Source of the DNA: a virus | Length of the DNA: 64,000 bases | Virus record (IMG/VR): IMGVR_UViG_3300034019_000517 | Span: 1 to 64,000 of that record | Direction: 5' to 3' (one strand) | In this document: piece after piece, positions 15,486-24,500 of the stretch | How the letters are laid out: the number at the start of each line of letters is the position of its first letter | Numbering within the stretch: position 1 is the first letter of the stretch | Position numbers and translations under genes: made by a program | Notes under the pieces: model-generated | What the model was told of the DNA's origin: nothing | The model's database searches: none | Seen by the model: only the letters and a program-made list of their open reading frames with translations

Positions 15486-16466
15486 GTGTTAGTTTTAAAA
15501 GAAACGCCTTCTAAGGCAATTTTAATTTTTGAGGATAATTCTCATTTATCATTTGATAGAGATCATCCTAATTATCAAGACATTAAAGATAAGGTAGTTT
15601 TATACAATTCGACCAAAGACTTAACAGTTAGGAAAGAATGTAAAGAACAACTGGGTCAATATACAAAAACTCAATACGAAACTGTTTTAACAGAAGATGG
15701 CCGTTTGTACAAATCTCATGGCCAATGGTTTGTCCGAGGTAACCCTATTCCTATAGAAAAAGTACTTGCAGCAAGAATACAAGCCTGTATTGATAACAAC
15801 CTGGATTTTGATTTTTTAATTAATTTCTGGAATCTAGCATCACTTAACCTTGATGTTAAAGATCAACTGTTTAGTTTTCTAGTACATAACGGACATCCAA
15901 TTACAAAAAATGGATACTTTATTGCGTATAAAGCTGTTCAAATTAAGGAAAAATACGATCCTAAAACAGGAGAACTTATTAAATATCAAGCATTTGATGA
16001 GGATACCGGAGAACAGTTATTAGAAGATTTTTCATGTGATACTGTGTTTGCTCCTTTTCATCAAGGCCCATATGGGAATATAATTAAACTTGGTGTTCCG
16101 GTAACTATGCCACGCGAAGAATGTGATGCTGATTCAAATAGAACATGTTCTACAGGACTACATGTAGGTTCTATGCAATATGTACGTCAATTTGGTCATA
16201 ATGAACGTATTATCCTGCAAGTTTTAGTTGATCCGCGTAATGTGGTAGCCGTACCTGCAGATTATAATAACACTAAAATGCGAGTGTGTGAATACTACCC
16301 TATCGCATTAGTTACTAAAGAAAATGACAAAATCTATTTAGAGGAAGATTACATAAACTACTCTAAATCTGAGGTACAGAAACAAATAGCAAAATTAGAA
16401 GTTGAAAAACAGACTAAGATTGCTGAATTGGATCAAACTATTAACGTCTTAGGTAATTTATTCTAA
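15486..16466 (+). CDS. RIIB-like protein
   Basis: This 326-residue protein has typical RIIB landmarks: F-L-V-H-N-G-H-P-I-T-K-N-G-Y-F-I-A-Y-K-A-V near residue 135, C-S-T-G-L-H-V-G-S near 222, and V-V-A-V-P-A-D-Y-N-N-T-K-M-R near 258. A C-terminal coiled coil (K-Q-I-A-K-L-E-V-E-K-Q) follows. The start is GTG at 15486, ten bases after the rIIA-like gene. In T4, RIIA and RIIB act together at the membrane, and the paired order here supports both calls. Confidence 0.85.
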   Translation: MLVLKETPSKAILIFEDNSHLSFDRDHPNYQDIKDKVVLYNSTKDLTVRKECKEQLGQYTKTQYETVLTEDGRLYKSHGQWFVRGNPIPIEKVLAARIQACIDNNLDFDFLINFWNLASLNLDVKDQLFSFLVHNGHPITKNGYFIAYKAVQIKEKYDPKTGELIKYQAFDEDTGEQLLEDFSCDTVFAPFHQGPYGNIIKLGVPVTMPREECDADSNRTCSTGLHVGSMQYVRQFGHNERIILQVLVDPRNVVAVPADYNNTKMRVCEYYPIALVTKENDKIYLEEDYINYSKSEVQKQIAKLEVEKQTKIAELDQTINVLGNLF

Positions 16467-16471
16467 GATTT

Positions 16472-16987
16472 ATGTCGCGTCGAAAGATCAAACCTTCTTC
16501 TAAAAGGATTGTTAAAATAACGATCCCTGAATTCATTACTCACTTGCCATATAGCAAGACTAAATTCAAGAAGATAAACGGTCAATCGGTTTACGCGGGC
16601 ATGAATAAGTTTGTTAGAGCTACTATAATGCGAAAAATGCATGAATACTTAGAAAAACATATCCCAACAGGTATGAAGTTTTCAGGGCCAATTCGCACTT
16701 CCCTACAAATGCATGCACCGATAAACTATGGAACAATAAGAGGTTCATATAATGCCGATTTGAAACAATTAGTGCTAAACTGGAAATCCCCAGAGCCTAA
16801 TTATGTTCCAAATTGGGACGCAGATAATCAATGGATTTGGTTAAAAGCATTTAATGATACGTTAGTTCATATGGGTATTATCTCAGATGATAATGTGTCA
16901 ATAGTGCAAATTTCCGGAGAAGTAAGTTTTTTTCCAGTTTCGACATTAGATGAGCGTAAGCTCGTATTTATTATAGAAGAACTGTAA
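16472..16987 (+). CDS. RusA-like Holliday-junction resolvase
   Basis: This 171-residue protein contains W-D-A-D-N-Q (D116, D118), then F-N-D-T-L near 129 and G-I-I-S-D-D-N-V near 135-142. It is the spaced-Asp pattern of RusA resolvases (D-x-D-N ... D-x-L ... G-x-x-x-D-D). RusA cuts four-way DNA junctions formed during recombination or branched replication, giving linear substrates for packaging. The strongly basic N-terminus (S-R-R-K-I-K-P-S-S-K-R) is extra. It touches the nuclease gene downstream by one base. Confidence 0.75.
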   Translation: MSRRKIKPSSKRIVKITIPEFITHLPYSKTKFKKINGQSVYAGMNKFVRATIMRKMHEYLEKHIPTGMKFSGPIRTSLQMHAPINYGTIRGSYNADLKQLVLNWKSPEPNYVPNWDADNQWIWLKAFNDTLVHMGIISDDNVSIVQISGEVSFFPVSTLDERKLVFIIEEL

Positions 16988-17976
16988 TGGAATTAAATTT
17001 ATCACGATACGAGACAGAAACTATTAGTCATTCTGGTTTAAATGCATTTATGATTAGCCCAAGGGCTTTTCGTGCATATAAAGACGGGAGTGATTTTAAT
17101 GGGTCAAAAAGCATGGATCTTGGGTCAGCCATACATGCTTATATCTTAGAACAAGAAACGTTCTATGATACGTATTTATTAAACTCTGGGGCTACTCCAA
17201 GTCCTATGTATAAGAAGTTTGTTGAAGAATTAGTTGGATATGACGTATTGTCTATAGATCAATTAACTCAGAAACATTATGAAGATGCATACACAACTGC
17301 GGGATTTAAGAACCCTCTATTACCCAAAGTGATCGAGAATTTTGTGCAAGACAAATTAGGTCTTAAAGAATACTATCATTTTCTAAAGTCACTGACTCCT
17401 GGAAAAATAGTGCTTTCTGAAGATGACTTTACTAAAGTTTTGTTGTGCACAGAATCTATGTCTAACCATAAATTAGCATCCCGTTTAATTATTGGGCTCC
17501 CTTTTGAAGAGTCCTATGTTGAAAAAGAAATACTATTTGAATATCCTGGGTTTCGATTTAAAATGAGAGCGTTTTTAGATAAACTCATTGTAGATAAAAC
17601 CAAGAAACGTGTAACTATTATAGATGTAAAAACCACATCAAAGCCTGTAAAAGACTTTGCTGAAAGTTTTTCACTATACGGATACCATAGACAAATGTAT
17701 TTATACTATATTGCAACACAATACTGGCTCAAAGAACAAGGATATGATCCTTTATCTTTTACATTTGAGTTTAAAATTGTTACGTTGCAAACTACCCCTG
17801 GGTATGAAGTTGCTGTTTATACACCTACGCCTTCTTCTTTACAAATTGCTAAATTAGCAGTTGAAGAAAACTTAGAACGTTTAAAATGGCACTTTGATAA
17901 TGACCTCTGGGATTATCCTAGAGAGTATTACGAAGGGGATGGGTCATTACCTTTAGACCTTATTGATACTATATAA
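16987..17976 (+). CDS. PD-(D/E)xK exonuclease (RecB/RecE-like, DUF3799 type)
   Basis: This 329-residue protein begins with I-S-H-S-G-L-N-A-F-M-I-S-P-R and M-D-L-G-S-A-I-H-A-Y-I-L-E. These carry the conserved helix and His of RecB-type phage nucleases. The catalytic core is R-A-F-L-D-K-L-I and T-I-I-D-V-K-T-T-S near residues 195-213 (Asp ... Asp-x-Lys), followed by Q-M-Y-L-Y-Y. In phages, this family provides a 5'-3' exonuclease that resects ends for annealing recombination, which fits the SSB-like and Sak4-like genes upstream. It shares one base with each neighbour. Confidence 0.8.
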   Translation: MELNLSRYETETISHSGLNAFMISPRAFRAYKDGSDFNGSKSMDLGSAIHAYILEQETFYDTYLLNSGATPSPMYKKFVEELVGYDVLSIDQLTQKHYEDAYTTAGFKNPLLPKVIENFVQDKLGLKEYYHFLKSLTPGKIVLSEDDFTKVLLCTESMSNHKLASRLIIGLPFEESYVEKEILFEYPGFRFKMRAFLDKLIVDKTKKRVTIIDVKTTSKPVKDFAESFSLYGYHRQMYLYYIATQYWLKEQGYDPLSFTFEFKIVTLQTTPGYEVAVYTPTPSSLQIAKLAVEENLERLKWHFDNDLWDYPREYYEGDGSLPLDLIDTI

Positions 17977-18533
17977 TGGCACAAGATAAGAAAACACTTT
18001 CTACAGTATTTTTACTTCCTTTAACAGGAATAAAAAAGAAGGATTTGGAACCTTATTTTGTCGATTGTTATATGGATGATATACGCATGGGAACAACAGA
18101 ATACTCTGATAACCATGTGTTTATTCTACTAAGATGTGAGATGCTAAAACGTTTTACAGACTTAGAGGCTTGGTTAGAAGGCTTAAAGCATTTTAAAGCT
18201 TCCTATGATGTATACGACGGAGCTTTAATGATGTATATTTTTGAAGTTCCCGCTCTTCTACAAGCTGATTATCAAAAGATTAAAAAAGGTCAATACTCTA
18301 AAATTTCTGATGATGCAAAAACTCTGATTAAAGAGGTATGGGGAAGTTCTCAACAAGTATCTCAGATACTAGAAAAACACCCAGATCTGAAAAGAAAACA
18401 AGAAGAGAAGATAGGTATGGATATAGGAGATCAAGAAGTATGGTCAATCCCAGATCCGGATAAAGAGTTGTTTTCTCCAGAGGTTTTACTATTTGTAATC
18501 TCTTCATTACGAACAAAAGGGCGCTTAGTGTAG
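17976..18533 (+). CDS. Hypothetical protein (185 residues)
   Basis: This mixed alpha/beta protein ends the nuclease gene run. It has an aromatic/acidic stretch, D-V-Y-D-G-A-L-M-M-Y-I-F-E-V-P, and a Lys/Glu-rich helix at about residues 125-150. No family is recognised. It overlaps the nuclease gene by one base, and its last codons lie within the stem of a terminator. Confidence 0.55.
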   Translation: MAQDKKTLSTVFLLPLTGIKKKDLEPYFVDCYMDDIRMGTTEYSDNHVFILLRCEMLKRFTDLEAWLEGLKHFKASYDVYDGALMMYIFEVPALLQADYQKIKKGQYSKISDDAKTLIKEVWGSSQQVSQILEKHPDLKRKQEEKIGMDIGDQEVWSIPDPDKELFSPEVLLFVISSLRTKGRLV

Positions 18534-18541
18534 CCCTTTTT
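18515..18541 (+). terminator. Rho-independent terminator overlapping gene end
   Basis: AAAAGGGC pairs with GCCCTTTT around a 10-base loop that contains the stop codon of the preceding gene. A short T tract follows. Confidence 0.75.
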
Positions 18542-18556
18542 AACTTTTATATTATT

Positions 18557-19045
18557 ATGGCAACAACCACAAAATCCAAAACCGCACCAGCTACTACAGC
18601 TGCTGCAACTGCTTGTTCATTCGACAAAATTAAAGTTGGAGAACGATTCAGTATGACTGATTACTTTACTGTTGTGTCTGTGGACAAAACAAATGAAAGT
18701 ATGATAGTTAAAAATGCCTCCGGTAACACTCTTACCATTAAGGGTAAAGAGCTTATTGAGCAGTCTTTACTTTCTAATCAACAGTTTTCTTCTAAAGTAG
18801 CTGTAGGTAAGAATGAAATGGCAGAACGCCTATTAAGTGCCGGTGACAAAATCTTTACTGTTACTTTTGAAAAACAAGATGGTTCTAAGCGTGTGCTTAC
18901 TGGCCATTTAATTAGTGGAGAACCTAATTTAGGACGCTCTAATGTTATTGACCTGGAGATTACTAAAGGTAATGCTCTTCGTCAAGTTGACCACCGTACT
19001 ATTTCTTCTTTAGTAATTAACGGTGTTTGTTACACTTCTAAATAA
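18557..19045 (+). CDS. Conserved-looking phage protein (162 residues), unknown
   Basis: The Thr/Ala/Lys-rich flexible N-terminus (about 20 residues) is followed by a beta-rich domain. Its late block S-G-E-P-N-L-G-R-S-N-V-I-D-L and R-Q-V-D-H-R-T-I-S-S-L-V-I-N-G-V resembles proteins I associate with other phages, always without known function. It begins a short transcription unit between two terminators, with the VWA-domain gene behind it. The leader before the ATG is purely A/T. Confidence 0.6.
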   Translation: MATTTKSKTAPATTAAATACSFDKIKVGERFSMTDYFTVVSVDKTNESMIVKNASGNTLTIKGKELIEQSLLSNQQFSSKVAVGKNEMAERLLSAGDKIFTVTFEKQDGSKRVLTGHLISGEPNLGRSNVIDLEITKGNALRQVDHRTISSLVINGVCYTSK

Positions 19046-19053
19046 TTAAACTC

Positions 19054-19887
19054 ATGCCCACAATGCCTAAATGGGCAGTTAAACAGAGCATGCGAGATTG
19101 GATCAACAAAGCCCGTAGGGTTGGGTTGCGTCTAACCGCTTCTGATTTTTCTGCACAACAGACTATTTTGTCTAAGAAAAAAAGAGAAATAGAAGCCCTC
19201 TTAACTGCAAAAGCAGAAATGGCATCTAAAAGTGTCCCTACTCCAAAACCTAAAAAAGGTAAAGTAGCTAAACGTGTTGTACATCATGTAATTGTTGCAG
19301 ATGATTCCGGTTCTATGAGAGGCGAACGTCAAAAAGCTGCACACAAAGGCATAGTTGAATACGTTAAAACTGCGTGGAATCAAACTACAGAGCTTGATGT
19401 TCAAGTGTATTTTCATTTACTTTTCTTTGGTTCTGAGATTAAAGAAGCCTCTTTTGCTATTACTCCTGGAAATATAGACAATAAATTAGCTGAAATATAT
19501 ACTTGTAAACAAAATAGCACAAGATTAAATGATGCTATTATTGCCGGTATTGAATGTGTAAAAAATGTACCTAAAACTGAGCAAGTTTTTATTGTAGCGT
19601 TTACAGACGGAGAAGAAAATGCTTCTCGTAGTACAGCGGTATTAACAAGTCAAGCAGTAAAACTAGCCATTGCAAAAGGTCAGTCTATAAGTTTGTTTAG
19701 TGGTACTTCTGCTGGTAAAACATATGCTATGTCTATTGGTATAGATGAAACTAATGTATTACTAGTAAATAACACTCAAGAAGGATTTACTCAGGGGTTA
19801 TTTCAAGCTACACAGTCTATGAAAAAGCAAACAGCTCAATATACTGCAAGTGGGACTACGTTTAGTACCGGTTTCTATCAATCTTAA
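19054..19887 (+). CDS. von Willebrand factor A (VWA) domain protein
   Basis: This 277-residue protein has a basic helical N-terminus (K-K-K-R-E-I-E-A, about residues 41-52) and a Lys-rich linker. Then comes a VWA domain with I-V-A-D-D-S-G-S-M-R-G at 80-90 (MIDAS D-x-S-x-S), a Thr-containing S-T-R-L-N-D loop near 155 and A-F-T-D-G-E-E near 188. These are the metal-ion-dependent adhesion residues. No signal peptide is seen, so it should act in the cytoplasm. Such proteins usually work with a MoxR-type ATPase or as scaffolds; none is encoded nearby, so its partner is unknown. Confidence 0.8.
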   Translation: MPTMPKWAVKQSMRDWINKARRVGLRLTASDFSAQQTILSKKKREIEALLTAKAEMASKSVPTPKPKKGKVAKRVVHHVIVADDSGSMRGERQKAAHKGIVEYVKTAWNQTTELDVQVYFHLLFFGSEIKEASFAITPGNIDNKLAEIYTCKQNSTRLNDAIIAGIECVKNVPKTEQVFIVAFTDGEENASRSTAVLTSQAVKLAIAKGQSISLFSGTSAGKTYAMSIGIDETNVLLVNNTQEGFTQGLFQATQSMKKQTAQYTASGTTFSTGFYQS

Positions 19888-19904
19888 GCATTATTCTATT
19901 TCAT

Positions 19905-19933
19905 AAAAGGGTAGAGAAATCTACCCTTTTTTA
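19905..19933 (+). terminator. Rho-independent terminator
   Basis: AAAAGGGTAGA pairs with TCTACCCTTTT around a GAAA tetraloop, followed by T-rich sequence. This is one of the clearest terminators in the window, just after the VWA gene. Confidence 0.88.
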
Positions 19934-19942
19934 TTTCTTTTT

Positions 19943-20260
19943 ATGTCTAGTACAGAAGAATTAGCTATTCGACATAACGCTAGTAAATTACGATGGACTT
20001 TAGTAGACTTTGATAGTCTTGAAGGAATGGTAAAAGTATTAGAGTTTGGAGCTATAAAATATTCAGTTGATAATTGGAAAAAAGGCTTACCCGTTAAAAG
20101 TATAATTGATAGTCTACTAAGACATACAGTTTCATACTTAAATGGAGAAGATATTGACCCAGAGAGTCAACTACCACACGTAGATCATATTATGTGTAAT
20201 GCAATGTTTTTATCCTATATGTATAAAAACAGACCTGATATGGACAACAGAAAACATTAA
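19943..20260 (+). CDS. DUF5664 protein, MazZ-like dATP/dGTP diphosphohydrolase candidate
   Basis: This 105-residue protein has R-H-N-A-S-K-L-R-W-T-L-V-D-F, then V-L-E-F-G-A-I-K-Y-S-V-D-N-W-K-K-G-L. S-L-L-R-H, G-E-D-I-D-P-E-S and L-P-H-V-D-H-I-M-C-N-A-M-F-L-S follow. These are the signature blocks of DUF5664, the N-terminal domain of a dATP/dGTP diphosphohydrolase family that includes cyanophage S-2L MazZ. His and Asp/Glu residues probably bind metal, as in all-alpha NTP pyrophosphohydrolases. No purZ gene is seen in the window, so base replacement is not supported. It may simply sanitise nucleotides. Confidence 0.75.
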   Translation: MSSTEELAIRHNASKLRWTLVDFDSLEGMVKVLEFGAIKYSVDNWKKGLPVKSIIDSLLRHTVSYLNGEDIDPESQLPHVDHIMCNAMFLSYMYKNRPDMDNRKH

Positions 20261-20279
20261 CCCTATAAAAACCAACACA

Positions 20280-21113
20280 ATGCAAAATTTATCCCCTACT
20301 GGACAAGCAGTATTAAAACTTCTTCAAGCCCGGTTTTCTAGTGATGACGATGTACCTTTTTCATTACTGTATATTTGTGCTTTAGGTATTGATTATTATA
20401 TACCTCATACTGCAGCTTATGCCGTAGCAAAAGCCAAACAAGAAGAGAGTGAATATGAAGATTTAAAGTCTTTATTGTTTTTTTTATATGGACGATCTAC
20501 TTCTCCTACTAGTAATTTAACTAAAATTATTAAAGAACTTTATCTCTTACTTCACAACTGTTATTCATATGACTTTATAGAAACGCGTTTATATGAGCAA
20601 TTACTACGACCTTTAAAACCGGCAAAAGAGTTGTGGATTATAAGAGATTCTTTGCTTTTAAAAAAACTATTCAATGAGGAAAATGGAGAAACTCTACCAG
20701 ATGAAATGGTGGTTAGAGCGTCTGTAAATCGGTATTTAGCTGGTCGCCATAAAGAAGAAGACCCAGAAACTTTTTCAGAAGCTATTATGCAAGGATGGGT
20801 ATGGGACTGTCAAAGTACTGAAGATGAATATAATTATCAACCTGATAACCCTGGTCAATATTGGGCTTCTGTTCATGCAGGTACTACTGATGTTTTGTAT
20901 TCTTTAACAGCGCCTAAGTTTTATACTCGCTTTTTTGCTAGTACTTCTGATGTAAAAGATCATAATGTACCAGAAGAAGTAGAAGTAGATAAACTAGCTC
21001 ATCTAAGTCATAAAGTAGTTATGCTAAAACAAAAGTCAACAGATGTTAAAGTAAGACTACAAAAAGTAAAGAAAACTTTATTAACCTTTCAAACTGAACT
21101 AGAAAATGTCTAA
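20280..21113 (+). CDS. Hypothetical helical protein (277 residues)
   Basis: A longer frame from 20199 lies within the DUF5664 gene, so I choose the ATG at 20280 after an A-rich leader. The protein is mostly helical, with Y-Y-I-P-H-T-A-A-Y-A-V-A-K-A-K near residue 42, an aromatic-rich region near 180-210 (Q-G-W-V-W-D-C, P-G-Q-Y-W-A-S) and a C-terminal coiled-coil-like Lys/Leu/Val run. No known family. It overlaps the last + strand gene by eight bases. Confidence 0.55.
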   Translation: MQNLSPTGQAVLKLLQARFSSDDDVPFSLLYICALGIDYYIPHTAAYAVAKAKQEESEYEDLKSLLFFLYGRSTSPTSNLTKIIKELYLLLHNCYSYDFIETRLYEQLLRPLKPAKELWIIRDSLLLKKLFNEENGETLPDEMVVRASVNRYLAGRHKEEDPETFSEAIMQGWVWDCQSTEDEYNYQPDNPGQYWASVHAGTTDVLYSLTAPKFYTRFFASTSDVKDHNVPEEVEVDKLAHLSHKVVMLKQKSTDVKVRLQKVKKTLLTFQTELENV

Positions 21114-21543
21114 ACGTAATCTTACTGCTGTCTTAGAGAAAGCAGAGGCCCAGTTTCGCAGTGAAATTCCTGCTAAAATTTTTAATCTTTGGAAACAGCG
21201 TTTTTCAGAATATGCAACACAAGAACTAATAGATAGATTCCATAAAGCTATGCCACACAGTTGGCACGATCTTTTAGTTCGTGGTTTTACTTGGGATCAT
21301 ACCCCAGAACGTTCTAGATTTTGGTCTCCGGTAGGAATGAAAGATTGGGATGATTATACAGTAAAAGAGTTTTTAAATGAACTAGAAGATGATACTTCTC
21401 TTCTTTTAAAACGAAAACTTACTAAATTACGCTTGACTCAAAAACAAAGTACTACAATTAGATTAAGTACTTTAAAAGAGACTATTGCTGAAGCGCACGA
21501 TAAAGAAGCTAAATACTTACAATCTTTAGTAGGAACATTTTAA
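21106..21543 (+). CDS. Hypothetical protein (145 residues), last gene of the + block
   Basis: This helical protein contains F-H-K-A-M-P-H-S-W-H-D-L-L-V-R-G-F-T-W-D and a basic region R-K-L-T-K-L-R-L-T-Q-K. No family is recognised. It ends 10 bases before the hairpin that separates the two gene blocks. It overlaps the preceding gene, so it belongs to the same transcript. Confidence 0.55.
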   Translation: MSKRNLTAVLEKAEAQFRSEIPAKIFNLWKQRFSEYATQELIDRFHKAMPHSWHDLLVRGFTWDHTPERSRFWSPVGMKDWDDYTVKEFLNELEDDTSLLLKRKLTKLRLTQKQSTTIRLSTLKETIAEAHDKEAKYLQSLVGTF

Positions 21544-21553
21544 AAAGGAATAT

Positions 21554-21588
21554 AGACCCAGTACTAACGCTACTGGGTCTTTTTTTTC
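21554..21588. terminator. Convergent (bidirectional) terminator
   Basis: AGACCCAGTA pairs perfectly with TACTGGGTCT around a seven-base loop and is followed by eight T on the + strand. On the - strand the same stem is followed by a shorter T-containing run. It lies in the only junction where + and - transcripts meet, between 21543 and 21594, so it probably stops both the early and the late transcript. Confidence 0.88.
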
Positions 21589-21593
21589 ACTGG

Positions 21594-24500
21594 CTATTCA
21601 AGTATAGAATCCGCTTGAGTTTTCCACTTGTTAACGTTGTTTACTATCGGAAATGCCTTATAAGTATTACGTTGTACTTTTTCCCAGTCAGTATCTTCTG
21701 TAAACAATTCTTCCTGTGTTGTATCAAAGGCCTCTACAAAGTCAATGACCGTTCTAAATACAGGTAGTGGATTTTTTATAATTTGCTCAAACGTAGAAGG
21801 ATTTATATAAAAGTATAAATCTGCAGCAACACGAGAAAACTGGTTCATCATCATATGATAAGCAGCTTTAGTTACTTCGTCTTCATCATCTTCAAAAGCA
21901 TATTTTAATCCCCACATAAATGCAGTAAGTAATGCTAAGAAAGCTAATTCAGATAAGTTCTTTCTCATATTTTCAATAGCTGTATCTACATTAAATTCTC
22001 CACCTTCTGCAGCAGATTTACGTATAAGCTCAAACGCTTTATCAGGATCGTTCATATAAAGTAACTGACGGCCCAGGGTAAACAAAGACCTTAACGCTCC
22101 TATATCTCCGTATGTTGCCCAACGTCCTCTTACTACACGTCCTAGTTGTTCATCCATATCTTCTTTTTCAAAGCGAGAAGCAATACCTTCCGGCATCCAA
22201 CTTCTGAACTGCATAAGCATTTGTCCTAGTATGGTCTTCTTAATCAAAATAGGAGAGTTAGGATCATAGTTACCGTGGATACGTTTAATTAACTGTATCA
22301 TCTTATTTCTGAAAGCTTTAAAGTCTTTCATCTCAGTATCTATGTCTCCGCTCCAGTTTTCATTTAAACCAAACTCTGTAGCATTCCATTCTCCATCTGC
22401 GTTAAATGCCTCAAAAAGCGTACGTTCTTTACCGTTTACGTCAGTTACTTTTTCATGTAGTAACATAGCAACCATGGTCATACCTTGTACAAAATATTCA
22501 GAACGTTTTTGTAGTTCATATGGGGCCCACTTAGAAAACCAAGTTCTACGTTTTGAAGACTTATTATATGCAGCTTCGTTTACTTCAAATAACACGTCAA
22601 ACTTATCCATTAGTGCGGCTACCTTTTTAGCTACATCTGATGTTAATGGAATTCCGGTATTGTCTTGTACTGATTTACCGCTTGCATGTAACATAATTGT
22701 CCAGGCTTTCATCATTGAAGAGTTGTCAAAATCTCTACGTCCATTAGCATGGATAAAGTTTGCCATAACTCCAAATCCGATATTACTGAAAGCACTGAAG
22801 ATATTGTATCCCATTCCTTTTAACTGAGTTACTTGCATAAGTTGTCTCAGTGCTTTAGAATGAGTATATAAACGATAATCCAGAGTTTTCATCTGTTCTT
22901 CAAGCTCTTCTTTCTTTTCTAAGTAGTCAGCTAAACTCATAGAATCTTTAGACTGTTCAAGCTCTACTAATTCTCGTACGATTGCTTCATGTAGTTTTTT
23001 CATTTCAGGATCAGCAAACAATTTCTGATTAGTCTGTCCTATTTCTACGTTTCTATTACCGTATAAGCTAGCATCTATTAAGTACTGAAGACTTTTGTTT
23101 AGATTTTCCAGACCTTTAGACTTGGTAAAGAACTTCTTTTTTGTTTTATCGTAGATATTTTTACCGCCGGCATCTACTACAACTTCAGCAGCATTTTCTA
23201 CAACACGCTTAGTTAATAGAGATATATCTTCTACTACACTCTTATGCTGATAGTTATACGCCATATGACCGAATAATCCTAAGATGTCAAACAAATCTTT
23301 AGATTGCATTTCATCCGCTGCATTTACTTCTTGTACGTGTTTACTATCTACACCTGACACTAATCTATTTTCTACAACTACTTTTTTAGTTATAGGGTTT
23401 AAGTAGTTAAACGGTACTTCTTCAACTGTACGGTCACCAATAGTTAATGCGCTACCAGTAATAGGAGCAGTTCCTAATCCAAAAATTGCTTCACTCTTTA
23501 AATGTTGCATACCTATTTTAGTTCCACCTTCTAGGAAGCTTTTTAAAAGATCTTTACGAACCTTAGGTAGGAAGTTATCATAGATACGATTTTTATGCTT
23601 TAAATGAGCTGGAATTAAGTCCATAAACATAGAAAGCTTATCTCTGTACCAGTTATAAAACTCTTTTAGATCAGGATCATTTTGAATAGTAGTCCAGTTA
23701 GAATCAAAGTACTTAGTATTAGCTGAGTTTCTAGGAGCTATTACAAGACGGCTATAATTCTTACGATCGTGCATAATATCAGATACCTGGTCATTCATGA
23801 TTTCATCAAATGCTGCGAATGGAGAATTACGTTCTTTCCATTGTAATAAAGCTTCACTTTTCATACTATCAGTAAATGAAGAATCTAAAGTTTGCTGAAT
23901 ATCTAAGTTTAACTTAATGCTAGCAAGCTGTTTCCAATAGTGCTCTACTTTAGATTTAGCTTGAGCAACTAATTCTGTAGCTCTTTCTGGACCTACTTCT
24001 TGCTCGAGATATTTTAAGTACTCATCTTTTTGGGCTGCATCGTATAGTTTATAGATGTCAATAATAATAGCCTCAGTATTAGCAAATCGTCTAAATTGAG
24101 CAATCTTACCTTTTACTTTATGTAGTTTATTACTACCGGCTGCAAAAGCTACCGAGCGTTTAAGTGCACTAACATCTTTATGCCATTGAACACTTTCTAA
24201 CGTAACCATATTACCAGTCCATTCTCCTTCATGACGTTGTAAAAAGACTTCGAATTTATGTTTACGATAGCCTTCGGTACCCATAAACCACGTACGTTTG
24301 TCTTCTATTTCTTTAAGGAGCGCTGCAGATTTATAGTTTGCATCCCTAGCTGTACTTTGAAGTACTTTGGCTAAGAAAGAGGTTACTGGGTTACCTTGTC
24401 TTGAAGCATCTAATCCATAGGCAGCACCTGTGGAAATGTCTTTAAGTTGTTTAAGCCCAGAAGGCGGCATATTAGCACTAGTTTCATTAGTAATACGGTT

